From assembly GCA_050084515.1 (NCBI GenBank), contig CM114272.1, positions 20,894,001 through 20,958,000 of the forward strand: a stretch of 64,000 bases of DNA. The letters run 5' to 3'. The notes beneath the pieces were generated by a model. That model made no database searches, was not told the DNA's origin, and saw nothing but the letters and a program-made list of their open reading frames with translations. The position numbers and the translations under genes were made by a program. Below are positions 34,147-46,568 of the stretch, piece after piece (position 1 is the stretch's first letter; every line of letters begins with the position of its first letter). Source of the stretch: Blasia pusilla (taxonomy: Eukaryota; Marchantiophyta; Marchantiopsida; Blasiales).

Positions 34147-36203
34147 ACTCCCCCGACATGATCAGCTCGAAATTCAGCCCGCCCAAGCTGGAAGTGTGTC
34201 AGCGGATTGCCATCAGTAAATGTAAATCTACCGGAAAAGAAAGGGTCGGCAGTGACGCTTTCCTCTAAAGCTGCATGCAACTGAAGTTCATCTGGAAATT
34301 TCTGGAGTGGTGCTCTTTAGAAATCTCCTCTGGCTAGGACAGTACGCCTAGAGCACACCGAAGGTTCAAATCATCACAGGGGAGAACTGCTCGATTGAAC
34401 TACCGATATTGATAACTATATGTGGGTAGTAGCATTTACTGCCCGTGAACAATTAACCGACTTTCCAGGTACCTGATTCCTCTTGAAAAACAGCGGGACT
34501 GATCGCCGACTCCTTTTGAAAAATAGCGGACTGATCTTTTGTTTCTGCTATTGCCAGGTAACACCTTTTGGTGGGGCTTATAGGAATGAAAGGGGTTGGA
34601 GTAGAACTCACACTGAAACAAGTTCCGTGTACAGACACAAATTAGTGGATCATTGGGTAGTGTCTCCACTATCCAATTGTATATCAAATGACAGATTCTT
34701 TGTTATAGCATGTGGCTGAAGGCTTTAAGAGCTAGTCATTCTATTCTGTGAAGTCCTCCTGGAGAAGGGAGACTTTGTATAATGTCAACTTTACAGTTTA
34801 CATATGTAAATAATTACTATTTTCTTACCGTGAGTTTAGTTTCGTTTGACGTCATTGTGCGTCTTCATCGTCGAGATGGTTAATGACACGGTTATAGATC
34901 CCCTATCCAAGAGGTCAAGCCTACGTTATGTGGTATGGAGGTAATATGTTAGTCTTGGGTATGAATTTAAAATCAGACCAAAGGAGAAAACGTGACTCGT
35001 GATGTGCCAGACTTAAAAGCACTTTGCCTCACGGCGGAGAGGAAGATGAGAAGAAGTCTGGTCACGGCGGAGAGGAAGAAGGAGAAAAGTCTTGTACGTT
35101 GTATGAGTCCAAATAGATGGACTACACATGGAAGTTAGTGCATAGGATACGGAGAGCAAAATATGGGTTGCCAATGTCAAGTAGTTTGCTGCAACATTTC
35201 TTGTATGTGTTTACAAGGCGTTCTAAGATGCATTTGTGAGTAAATGTATTTATATTTTTTTAATGTTTTTTATTTGAAGATATTTCTTAATGACCTAGAA
35301 TAAGTGTAACACTTGTTTCTAGGTTGTTTGCCTTTAGGAAACTAACAATTTGTTGAATGTCCGAGCAAACATCTTCTTCCATTATCACTCGCAAGGGGAG
35401 GGTGACGTGGGTTTGACTAACGACTCAATACATCTTCCTATGAATGTCCCACCAGAAAGTCTAAGTACTTCATTTAGGTGTGATGCTGTTTTTTGGGGAC
35501 ATGGAATTACTAGGCAAACAATGCATCCTTGCCGGCCAATGCAAGTGTATCTTTTGATGCAGACTTGCTTGTTACATCCCCAAACAAGTGCAAATATGCA
35601 TGAACACCCAACAAGAATATCCATGTAAGAAGGCTCCATTTGGTCTATAATTGCTTCTTCAAATTTTATCAACTTTCCAACATTATTTATGTCAGGTTTC
35701 TTGGTTGTTTAAGTGCATGATGATACTCAATGCCCAATCAGGATTTCCACAGGTCATAGGCATTGATTTTCCTACTGATGTTTTTCATCAATGTTGAACT
35801 TCTGTTTTCCCGGATCATACTTGTGGCTGCTCTTATCTATGCATTTGCATAAAATTTTGTAACTATGCTAGTATACTTTCAAGTAATACATATATATGAA
35901 CAATTTTGACCACATTGTCCCTTACTGTAACCAGTTATCTATACTTAAGTCATATCACTTCCATGTTCCTTTTTGTAGTGCCATTTGTATTGAATCTTTC
36001 TATTCATAAAATATCAAACGTTTTTCTATTTGCAAATCTTTCTATACTAATACTTTCATGCATCACTTCCTCATATAGCTTTTAATTTTGGAAGACACAC
36101 TATTTCTTCCAAGATGTTCAGAATCTTTATTATTGTCTATTCTCTATTATCCATTCCTTCAGGTATACTTCTCATTCTATAACCAGATCTTACCACTTCC
36201 GAA
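34147..36203. other. SEP2 3' region and intergenic DNA
   Basis: The first few hundred bases are probably 3' untranslated. A 40-bp imperfect direct repeat with 'cacggcggagaggaag' lies at 35033-35076. No other gene is supported. Confidence 0.45.
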
Positions 36204-36662
36204 TTGTCTATTTACACCTTTCAGAGATTAGAGAGACGCACTCGACAACCTGTTTGTCGTGGTCCATTGCATCAAGGCTCCTTATCATCTCATGTTGTCC
36301 ACCAAAACACCACAATTGATTTGGACTATGTTGATATTGAGGTCCTCTCCATCCAAGATAGTAATCAGCATTGCCTTCAAACTTCAGATGAAAAGCGTAC
36401 ACACTCAGTCAAGGCAGCAGAAAATGAAATTCTTGCATTGTCTAAAGAAATTGATGACCTCAACCATGCTCTTAATTCTTCAATTGAACATAACCATCAG
36501 AATGTTAGTGAGATTGTTGCTCTGAAGAAACAGTTACATGAAGCAAAACTTCAGGTTTCTAACTTTGCAAATAATGTTACACCTGTGATAGGGCACAGTC
36601 CAGCACTTAGCCTTCAATTAAGCATTATACATTCCATGTTAAGAGAGTATCGAGGATGGTAG
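36204..36662 (+). CDS. hypothetical coiled-coil fragment
   Basis: A 152-residue open frame starting from an ATG, with a heptad-like middle (KAAENEILALSKEIDDLNHAL and EIVALKKQLHEAKLQ). I recognise no family. It may be one exon of a larger gene, since a possible acceptor 'ttcag' lies just upstream at 36222, or a gene relic. The surrounding DNA is AT-rich and lacks other coding signal. Confidence 0.3.
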   Translation: MSIYTFQRLERRTRQPVCRGPLHQGSLSSHVVHQNTTIDLDYVDIEVLSIQDSNQHCLQTSDEKRTHSVKAAENEILALSKEIDDLNHALNSSIEHNHQNVSEIVALKKQLHEAKLQVSNFANNVTPVIGHSPALSLQLSIIHSMLREYRGW

Positions 36663-39600
36663 CTAAGCTTCATTATGTGCGTACTTTGGGCACCATGCAG
36701 TCCATAGTACCATTTTATCAACAATAGTACTAGTGCTTCATTATAGACCAGGTCCTACTTTATTTGTAAGCTTGCACCACATTTTACTTCAGTGTTTGTT
36801 GTAGTTTCTACAATGAAGCAGCACATATAAACACTTACTCCACAAAACTTCTAAAAATCATTATAAGTTCAAGGGTTGGCATGAAAGTTTATCATTCTTC
36901 TTTCTATTATTTTTCAAATTTCCCACTATGTTGTTTGACAGTGCAAATGTGTACAATGTTACTCCCTCGTTAGTATTAAACTCCATATTTTACAATACAT
37001 TTCCTTCTTCGCTTAACATATTATATACAAGAAAAAACAGTACATGGTTCTCAAGCATAACAATTGTTATTATGATTTCCTTCATGTTTTCCACTAAAAA
37101 TGATTGTCTTTACTTCCATGGTAAGTGTTAAGCTGCAATACCAAATTAAGCACTCCTGATTTCACTACCACATCATCCAAGAAAAACATCATTTATATAT
37201 CAATTCATTTTAGTGAACAAGGTACTTTTAAGACATTTCCAACTCAAAAAATTACAAATTTCAAACATCATTCTAGCAAATTTACATTCACACTTATAAT
37301 TTATTTATACTCTCTCTATACAATATCATCACTTTTGCCACCGGACTCTAGCTATTCCGCGTTGCTTTTGTACTACTTTCCATTTTTTTCACCTTTATTT
37401 CTTACAAATATCTCTAAAAATTCCATTTTCTTATGATCTTTTGGTTTAGCATCTCAACCTAAATCATTTCAACTTTTGGATTTTAATTTTTTATTTCATC
37501 TCTTTTTCAAATCTTTTATACTCACTCCACATTTCATTGCTTTCTTCTTCTTTCATTCGCCTCACCAATATTTTCACAATAATTAAACATAGGCCGCATA
37601 CTTGTTAGATCTTCACATTAATAATTTCTCTCATGTCTAGTTTAGACATGAGAGAAACTTTAATTCACAAAAAGATTCACACATTCAACTCCCAAAGGAA
37701 GAATTCAGCACATGTGTTTAATCTATACTATTAACAGAGGAGCGGTTTTTCAATGGCGACACAGAGAATTCAGCACGTGGCATGGTAGGGGAGGGGGTAG
37801 GGGGACGGCTAGGAGGAGGGGGCATTCAAGAAACGGGGCTTTAGGGGTTGGAGGAGGGCGAGGGGAGAGGGGAATTCAAATAATAATAATAAACAACATG
37901 TTTGAATTTTACTACTTGAACCACTTTAGATGGGTAGAAATAGACCTAGAGAAAATCCATAGGGATTTGAATGGAATAGAAAATTATTTTATTAAGTAAT
38001 TAATAATTTATTTAAAATTATAATGGGTGATTATAAAATTAATAAATTGAATAATTATGATAAAGAACAAAATTTTTAGAATTTATGTCTTAATTCGCAT
38101 GTGATGGAAAGGGAAAATAGATTTTAATGGAGAAAGAGAAGATTAAATTTTATGGAAGTGTAAAATTATCTAGGGGATTTCATTTAAATTTGAATGGAGT
38201 ACTATAATTACTTAGAAAAATGAAGTGTTATTACTCTTCTAAGATTTTATAAAATAAGAATTATTTTTAATTTTTGAAATGAATGATGTGATTATTTTTA
38301 AAATTAATCGTACTACTTCATATGTGATATTTTGGGAAAGAAAAATGAATTTGAATGGAAAGGAAAATGATTTCATCAATTAAAATTAATTAAGAATTAT
38401 CTCAATGAATGTGATTATGGTGGGAAGAATGGAAGGGGAAGAATAATTATTATTGGAACTTTTAGAGAGGAATATAATTATGGAGGGAAGATGGATACTA
38501 TGTAAAGGTAATTTCCTTACTCTTTTAATATTTATAAAAATGGATATTATCTAAAGATGATTTCCTTACTCTTTTAAGATTTAAAAAATTAAAATTATTT
38601 TTAAATTTTGAAATTTTAATAATATTTTGAAATTTTAAATAATATTTTTTAAAAAATATCTTTGACACTTGATTTTAAACCATTATTTTGAGGAAAGAAT
38701 GGCTTAAAAACAGAAGAAAAATCTATATTCTATATTATTATGGGAGATAGATTTTATTTCACACATGACAAGATAGCAAAAAAATATTTCTCCTTACAAG
38801 AGCAACATCAAAAAAATTATAATTTGTGAACAGCTTATTAATCCCTTCCCTTGAAAGATTATACATTAACAAAAATTATTGAAACACTTTTTTTTATCTC
38901 CCGTATCGCAAGGCACATTTTTAATAAGACACGAGAGAAATTCCAAGCACCTTATTAGTAAGACATGATTATCATTACAAGGATCTAACAGGACGGTCTT
39001 ATTAATAATAACTTGTGTGTTTAAATGTGGACGGCTTTATTAATAATAACTTGTGTGTTTAAATGCGTGAATCTTTTTCTCCTCAGTCATTACAAGATCA
39101 GTTTGTCTCGAAACATTCCTCTTCGTTAATTTAAATTCTGTTAGGTTAATTTTGCTTTTTGTCATACATGTATCGACCTGTGGGACCCCTTCCTCCTTCA
39201 TTAATTTGAGTTAATTTAAATTTTTTTGGTTAATTTAGCTATTTGTAACACATGTATCGACCTGTAGGACCCTTTCCTCCTGTGATATATAGATGAATTA
39301 TACCCAGAATTGATTGAAGTATTACTCGAATAGTCGAAATGTAAGCAACCAAAGTCGTTCCTACTGCTCACATACTTTTCCAAGAATAGAACTTCTCCGT
39401 TTTGACGATGCGAATACTTGTACTCAAAATTCCCTGCCATTTCCCCGTGTTTTATACAACTGGATGGAATCTGTCTACTTCGAAATTAATGGCATGATGA
39501 GACACATCTACATGGAAGCATTTCTTACCCAGGGCACTCTCACGCTCAACTTTAGTCAAAGCCGAAGTAGATAAGTGTCTAATGTGACTCAGGAAAGATC

Positions 39601-40315
39601 GAATGTGATGTACAGGTCGGGAACCAACAATTCCATTTTTTGGTTACTGATATATTACCTGGCGATGATCTGAAGACCATCATCTCCCGAAGTCTGGTTC
39701 GGAAAGAGTATCACACATCAAAGGGGTCTTCGCATAAAACTTACTCCCCGTTCTTTTGTACTTTCTCAAAACGGTTATAGCACAGATTAGTAAAAGCGCA
39801 CGAAAATTTGACATGATTGAGATGCTTCACCACTTTCCCACTTAAATTTGCGGATTTATGATAATTTTACATTCAGATGGGGCTCAATAAATTAAACCAC
39901 TTTCGATTATTTGAAACAACGGAGCGGAGTACAAAATTCCCTGAATTCTTCATGCTTGCCCCATAGCAGATACCACTGACTCGATAACCAATATATGAAT
40001 TTTTTTTCAGTTTGCTCACGAAGATATCCAGCCACTTGCTAATTCTCATGCAGTTTATATTTTAGATCCTCCAAGTTAAAGTCTATAAAATCCCCTTCAA
40101 CAGGAGAAAAGAGTTCTTGGAGAGGCCGAATCTTATCTTGCCGAGAAACCTTGACAAGAAAGTCTGTACCATGGAGCGATCCACCTGAAATCCGTGTGCC
40201 CCGACTCCGTGATCACAATCAAATCCCACAAGAATTACAAACTATACAAACTTTATACGGACAGATCTGTCCATTCTCGTGACGCTGCTAAAGAATCGCT
40301 GTATCCATCTGGCAT
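36663..40315. other. AT-rich intergenic region with tandem repeats and hairpins
   Basis: No gene is supported. It holds a 15-bp perfect hairpin (37625-37639 with 37643-37657), a Helitron-like 5' end 'tctatactattaacag' at about 37725 without an identified 3' end, a 38-bp tandem repeat (38991-39065), and a diverged 80-bp repeat (39121-39280). 38000-38800 is strongly AT-rich. Confidence 0.55.
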
Positions 40316-41104
40316 TTATTGTTCGTGCGCATGCTCGGCCGCAGCAGTCGAACCTCCACGGTTTAGCAACCACAGATTACCGTTCAAAGCGGTGGCGAAA
40401 ATTACCCAAGCCAAGTAAGGCTTCATGAGGTTCGCTGCGACATGATTGACTGGTTGGAAAGCGGCAATCGTGGCAGCCACGGCAATCGACAATGCAACAA
40501 TGTCAACGAACGCGAGCCCTAAATTGTGCTTGCCAAAGAACAGAACAGGCCACAGCAAATTTAAAACTAACTGCACTACGTAGAGCGTCAGCGCCTTGCT
40601 CTGTTGTTGCCACCCTCCCTCGGCCCATACGAGCCACGAAGCGAGTCCCATAAGAGGATACAGGAGGCTCCAGGTACCTCCGAAGAGGAAGCTAGGTGGC
40701 TGCCACTTCGGCTTCTTGAGGTCGAAGTACCACGGACTCCCAGGGGAATTCACCAAACCATCTACGATTCCTGCAATCAGAGGAATCGACACTGCCACCA
40801 CCAAGCTCCTGACTCCGGGTTGAGAAACTGTTGCCCGCACATAACTCCGCGTCTTTTTCATCGTCTCACTAGACTCATTATCCGCGACGATCTGCGGATC
40901 ACGCACGCGCTTCGCGAGTCCTTCTGCGGAGCTCATCTTTAGACCGCTGAACCTCCCGTCCTGCAACAAAATTCTACCCCGCGCGCCACAACCCGGCGAT
41001 CTGATAACTAAGCACGCTGGAGATGACGAGAAAATCGTACTGCGCCTGCGAGATTTCACGAGATTGGGGAAGGAGGTGGATGGGAGACAGATTGACGCTG
41101 CCAT
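40316..41104 (-). CDS. TSPO: translocator protein TSPO (tryptophan-rich sensory protein)
   Basis: A membrane protein of the TspO/MBR family that binds porphyrins and related ligands; in plants it is stress-inducible and acts in the secretory pathway or organelle membranes. It is a single exon of 262 residues from the chosen ATG. The frame runs 29 codons further upstream, but this Met begins a Ser-rich, basic N-terminal extension. The conserved core follows: KKPKWQPPSFLFGGTWSLLY (residues about 140-160), MGLASWLVWAEGGW, VVQLVLNLLWPVLFFGKHNLG, then ATIAAFQPV and TALNGNLWLLN. Five membrane segments are visible. The lack of introns fits other plant TSPO genes. The N-terminal extension could be a targeting sequence. 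No damage is seen. Confidence 0.92.
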   Translation of the reverse strand: MAASICLPSTSFPNLVKSRRRSTIFSSSPACLVIRSPGCGARGRILLQDGRFSGLKMSSAEGLAKRVRDPQIVADNESSETMKKTRSYVRATVSQPGVRSLVVAVSIPLIAGIVDGLVNSPGSPWYFDLKKPKWQPPSFLFGGTWSLLYPLMGLASWLVWAEGGWQQQSKALTLYVVQLVLNLLWPVLFFGKHNLGLAFVDIVALSIAVAATIAAFQPVNHVAANLMKPYLAWVIFATALNGNLWLLNRGGSTAAAEHAHEQ

Positions 41105-41723
41105 AGGATACAGGGGAGCAAGGATTCCAGCGCGTGTATATGAACGAGGAGAGCAGCGTTGTAAACGGGAGTAATAGTCAAGCGAACCCAAACGTCACGA
41201 GGACACGCGGCACGCGTTAGGCCGAGGTGTCGACCATGCAACATAGCTTCCCTTCCATCTGGCAGTACGTGTACGTCCAGGTCGGACGGCACGGCCCTAG
41301 AATGAAAGGTGTCGCCAAATCTGCAGCGCTGCATGCTCAAAGACTGCCAACACATCTTGTCCGCCCGTCCGTCGTGGCGCTGAGAACCCTGTGTCCTACT
41401 ACCATTCGAACCTGAGACCGTTGTGTCCCGCGACCATTCGAGCACTTTCGCCGTCGTTCACGTCGTGCCGTCTCATTATCGTTTTGTTCTCCCGTAAAAA
41501 CATTTTTTGTCTTAAGTCTACTAGCATGCGCTTAGGAAAATTTGGGATGAACCGGATACAAAAGTAACAATGCACCGGTGAGTTGTCCACTACGATGTTT
41601 TTATTTTTTTGATCGTATGTTTTTCTCCGCATGGTCCGCCTCCTCCTTCCCCTCTCTCCTAGTTGGCTTATATTTCTTCTTCTTTTCTAATTTAATTCCT
41701 TTTTTTAAGAGACATACCGTTTA
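41105..41723. other. TSPO upstream region
   Basis: No gene is supported. The first part (41105-41450) has higher GC and probably holds the leader and promoter of TSPO; I do not identify a specific element. Confidence 0.4.
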
Positions 41724-42055
41724 CTAGCTAGGGTGTATAACCCGTGAAAGAATTAATGATATCGCACACAATTTCAAATTTTTTTCTTGTTCTATGTAGC
41801 ATGTGAAACGTTTTCTTGTTGCTAAGATGCCACATGTCAAACAAAGAGGTGTTTGCAAATCAAAAAGGCATTCTCAAATAATAGTATGGATTATAGTCTC
41901 ACTTCCATTTCCCTACTCATTCACTTTTCCTTTCTCTTCTTCATTACATCTAATTCCCTCATGTTAACATATGTCAACACCAGGAAAGCCTAGGAGAACA
42001 GGTATCGAAAGGAGGAGGAGGGATTTCTAAACCCATCCTCTATTAATAATATAGA
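41724..42055 (-). mobile_element. Helitron-like element
   Basis: On the minus strand it starts 'tctatattattaatag' and ends with a short 'gggt...accc' hairpin followed by CTAG. It is inserted between A and T, as Helitrons are. At 332 bp it has no coding capacity. It is less certain than the Helitron at 31723 because the hairpin stem is only 4 bp. Confidence 0.5.
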
Positions 42056-42632
42056 TTAGGTGTTAATCGCAAGAGGAGTGGTTTTTTTAAATTCATCCTC
42101 TCTTAATCTATATTATAATGAGAGACCCCTTCTTGCATCACAATCATAATCATGTGCAACTCCAAACCCAAACAAAGATGTAACCCAACAAGTTATATAG
42201 CTTCGAACCCGTTGCTTTTGATTTATCCTTCAGAGTGAGCCTAAATGTACAAAGTAAATGTAAAGATTTTGTGTTTCTTATTATAATACCTTCATTTGTA
42301 TTATGAGAAGTACTCCATATAAGAAAACGAACGAGTCAAACCAAGTGTGATTTTTGAGCACATGATGTTTGTACGCAAAAGGAGCAGAATTTAGAGCCTC
42401 AATGTGAATTGTTCACCACTGGCCATTCCTCAACCAAGGTTCCAGGTCTTGAGCCTTGGTTAAATGATTTGAAGATATGGGTGATGATGTATCTAGAGTT
42501 CTCATATGTTGAAATTAATAGCAAGATGCAATCAGCATAGTAGATTTGTGATCCCATATCCTTGAGGCGTATACCTATATCGGTGCAACATCTCTATCGC
42601 TAGAATTTATAAGAAGAAAGATAGCTCAACTA

Positions 42633-43470
42633 TTGAAAAAAGAGTATGCTAATATGAAGAATTATTGGATGAATCAAGGGGCTCACCTTGATATCCCCTA
42701 TCACCAAGATACTAATGAGGATTCATGGGAACGCTTGGTAGATTATTGGCTTTCTAACGAGGGCAAGATTAAAGATGAAAAGATTATTTCACCGTGTCTA
42801 ATAATCAAAATTTAAATTCAATCAATTGTGCAAGTCCAAATGAACTTGATGTAAGTGGACTTAGCGTCTCTAGCCCTCATGCATATTTGCTTCTTTTTTT
42901 AATGTAACTACAAACACGGAGAGTGAAAGATTTGGGCCAAGTCTATAATAGGCACAAGAACGTACAATTGGTTTTCCCTACATCTTGATTGCATACTTGA
43001 ATTAGTATTAAGTCAATTGTATTTTTTGGAGTTGGAAAGTAACCAAACTCTCCTTGAGGATTTGGTGCAGGTTTCACATGGTTGATGGCTACGAGTGTTA
43101 AGGAGGAAGTACCATAACCAAATCTAATGAGAGCAAGCTCTCGTATTCACACAACTTTTCCAATATAAAACATAAAACTTATTCTCCCATGAAATCTCAT
43201 ATTTTTAAATGGAATTCATGTTCAGATCGGGCTTTTCTTGAGTCATCTTTCTTGTCTGTAGAGTGCGGAATCAAGAGTTACACTTTAATTGGAGGAAGTT
43301 GAAAAGAAATGGAACGCAAATTTGGATAATATGAAGTCTCAAATGGAGCGGCCAAAAAAACCCTTGGAATTCTTATGGAGATGGTGTTTAAATTAGCACC
43401 AAAAGATATGCATGTTGCCAACTCTGATCCTATTCGAGATAAAGAATCAGGTCCATCAATCTAGGTTTAC
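42633..43470 (+). pseudogene. possible En/Spm (CACTA)-type transposase fragment
   Basis: A short frame contains DSWERLVDYWLSNEGKIKDE, similar to the segment before the GSKSF block in plant En/Spm transposases. About 600 bp further on, another piece reads KKWNANLDNMKSQME in a broken frame. No transposon ends were found, so the assignment rests on this resemblance. Confidence 0.35.
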
Positions 43471-46400
43471 CAAACACAAGCCGCAAAAATGGGGAAGATT
43501 CCTACTTTGAAGTTGATCTTCTATACCCTCTACACGTGAGTGTATCTTACAACATATTTGATTTGAAACTTTGTGCTTTAGGTGTAGAACTCAAATGATA
43601 TTCTTTAATACTTTTCAGATGTGGGCTTTCTAGTTTGATATTTCATATCAGATTTCTCTCTAAATTGTATACTCTAATGTATAGTGATTATAAAGTTGAT
43701 GTTGATGTTGATTTTATAGAAATAAAAACCAAAATACAAACACCTTTAGCATCTAGGTTTTAAAGGCCACATGCTTTCAATTTTTAGAGAGTTTTACCAT
43801 AGGTGATGAATCATCACATAATTGATCATTGTAAGTCTATTCCTTCTTTGGCTTATATATCCGGCTCAGCCAAAGATAAGAGGGATTCTCCGCCTCATGT
43901 TGATACAAAGGTGTAGTGAATCAGAAAGAGAGAAGTTCAACACATATTAAGGAGGATGTCACTACACACTCTACATGTAAGCATTTATATAAGCTTATTG
44001 AAACTTTCTCTTTTCCCTTTTAATTGTAAAGAAACTTAGAAAAATAAGTGTTTATTTGAACTTCATTTAGTTCTAATTTATTCAACTTCTATGTGTTTAT
44101 CTTCATCAAGAGCCAATAGTGAGTTTGAAGCACGCACTACACCAAGGATTGAGATATTATATAATCTTTTAACATTCCAAAAGTTTTTAGTTTCTTTTGT
44201 AATATACCATAGGTTGTGTTTAAATTGATACCTGGTGCATTTGAGGTTTTTGGTTGTGAATAGAGAAAGTGAGTGTGGACATCAAGTTCAAGTCTTCAAA
44301 GAAGAAGCGCAAGAAGTTGAGGCTTCATTATGATATACCATGTGAACAAGATAGGAAGATTAAATCTGCTAGATCTAAAAGACAAACCAAAGTAAAGTTT
44401 CAACACCTCAAAAACTTGCCTTTAATTCTGATTTATTAAACATAGCTTATCACAATTGTTGTGGACAATTAATTGATTATGTAGGATTTTTGAAATTTTC
44501 ACTTTATCTACGGTTATGGGGTAAACCAATGATTCCTTCGTGAACATAGCATTGAAGCTATGTAATAGAAATAATAGTTCATGATCTCATACTTAATAGT
44601 CTTGTGTTTTTGGTTGTTCGAAGTTATACATTGATGACGTATCCTCCTCACTAAATCGAAGTTGAGTAGGATGGTGCTCGACTCTGTGCTTATTTCCGGG
44701 TTCGGAGGAAAGAAAAAATTCCATGGGAAGGACATTCCCATATTCATGGTGTGAGTTGATTTGACAGATGTTGTGGATCTCGAGCATGACTTGTGGACAC
44801 CAAATGCAGAAGATGAACTACCGCAAATTACTCTTACAAATCCATTAGGATCAATTTTGATCCTAATGGAGAATCACACCAAGTTACTTGTACCACTCAC
44901 ACTCGAGAAACAAAAACACAAGTTTTCAACCTCCACACTTGGAGTTTAGGAAGAGGGATCACCTCACGAAGGAGACACTATCGCATCAAACAAGGAAATC
45001 TAACAAATCCCCTAAGATCCAATTGTTTCTTGTGCCCCATGTGGTATAACATGACACTTGGATAGCCTCTACAAGGATGAAGAAAAAAAAGGGATGTAGG
45101 CACTGAAAACTACCAAAACAAAGAAACAACATATAGAAGTGGGCACACCACACGAATCAAATTCAAACGAAGCCCACTTGTGGGGGCTATACATATTTTC
45201 TTTTTTAGATAAAAATTACACATATGAAACTATCTAGTATCCTTCCCTATATTGGAAGGGAGCATGGCTTTTTAACTTGCAAGCTCCTATCTTATTGATA
45301 CATGATAATGTTAATCAAATTACTTTACTAGTGAAAGTAATTTAAAAATTTTGGTTGCCCTAATGACCGATCTTGTGCATAGCATGGGCCACACACTAGT
45401 ATTACTTCACTAGTGTATGGGCCATACACCCGGAGAGGGGGTTACTTCTTTTAAAATGGGTGGGATGATCCGGATCACATAAGACCATCATGATCACACA
45501 ACGGGTTACTTCTTTTAAAATGGGTGGGATGATCCGGATCACGTAAGACCATCATGATCACACAACGATCCAAACAACGGATACACGGCCCTAGAAGTAA
45601 ATAACGGTGAAGCTTGTCCAAATACAATCAAATGCGAAATACAATAGAATGAGAGTTTCTAAGGGTTGCAGAATTGATTTCCGCGATCATGAGTTGCAGC
45701 CATTTCAGGTGCCCATGGGAAATGAAGGTCCCTTTGCAAATAGTAACTTCACAAGATTAGAGTGGATTTTTTTTGCTGTTTGTGTGCTTCTACAAGATTG
45801 ATAATAATGATCAAGTGCAAGTGACAATCCACATGAACACAATTACTTAACGAAGTGGTAAGGTTTGACTCGAGAGGTCAAGACCAATTTTAGGTGTGAG
45901 TCTCTCTAGTCGTATATATTCGAATCTGTGAGATTTTATCTAGGACTCATCACTCATCCAGTCATTTGTCTGGCTGTAAGAGTATCAGAGAGGGAAAGAT
46001 AGGTACCTGCTCATTAATAATTGTCTGCCATGAGTCTTCAACTACATCCTATGGAGGGTATCCTTGATACTTCGTGCTGGTTGCCTAGGTCTACAACTAT
46101 ATCTCATGGAGAGTGTTTCCTTGATACTTCACTCGCTTGAAGACTCAGTGGCATGGCAGCTGTACAAGACACCTGCTCGGCATGCCCAATCTGCGCTTTC
46201 ATAAAATCTTAGTGGAACAAGTTAGAATCAGGTTGTACTGAGGAGACATTCCAAGAAAATGATTGTAGATGGATGTATTCGGATTTGAAGAAAGCCATGG
46301 CGGCAGCAGAAAGCAAGAACTGGACTCACTTGTATAAGGTAGTAGACAAATTCAGGATTAAGGGCAGCAAATAAGTTGTTAACACTTGTCCAGAAAAGAC

Positions 46401-46568
46401 GTTGTGGCTGTGAAGAGTCCAACCGGAAGAACGAGGCAAATATACACAAGAATTTTTATGATTTCAAAAGACCAGTGAACTCCGGGAGAGGATATTCAAA
46501 TTCTCGTCTCATGCAAATGGTAGTCTCTAATACTATCATCCTGCCTTCTGCGTAACTTCTCAAATGAC
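43471..46568. other. AT-rich intergenic region
   Basis: No gene is supported. It holds a perfect 13-bp hairpin (44842-44869), a 64-bp tandem repeat (units at 45439 and 45503), and an inverted repeat 'cactagt' around 45393-45430. Confidence 0.5.

Noticed and set aside
41105-41191. Upstream extension of the TSPO frame
   Set aside because: It shows no conserved sequence, and the Met at 41104 begins a typical targeting-like segment; the longer start remains possible.
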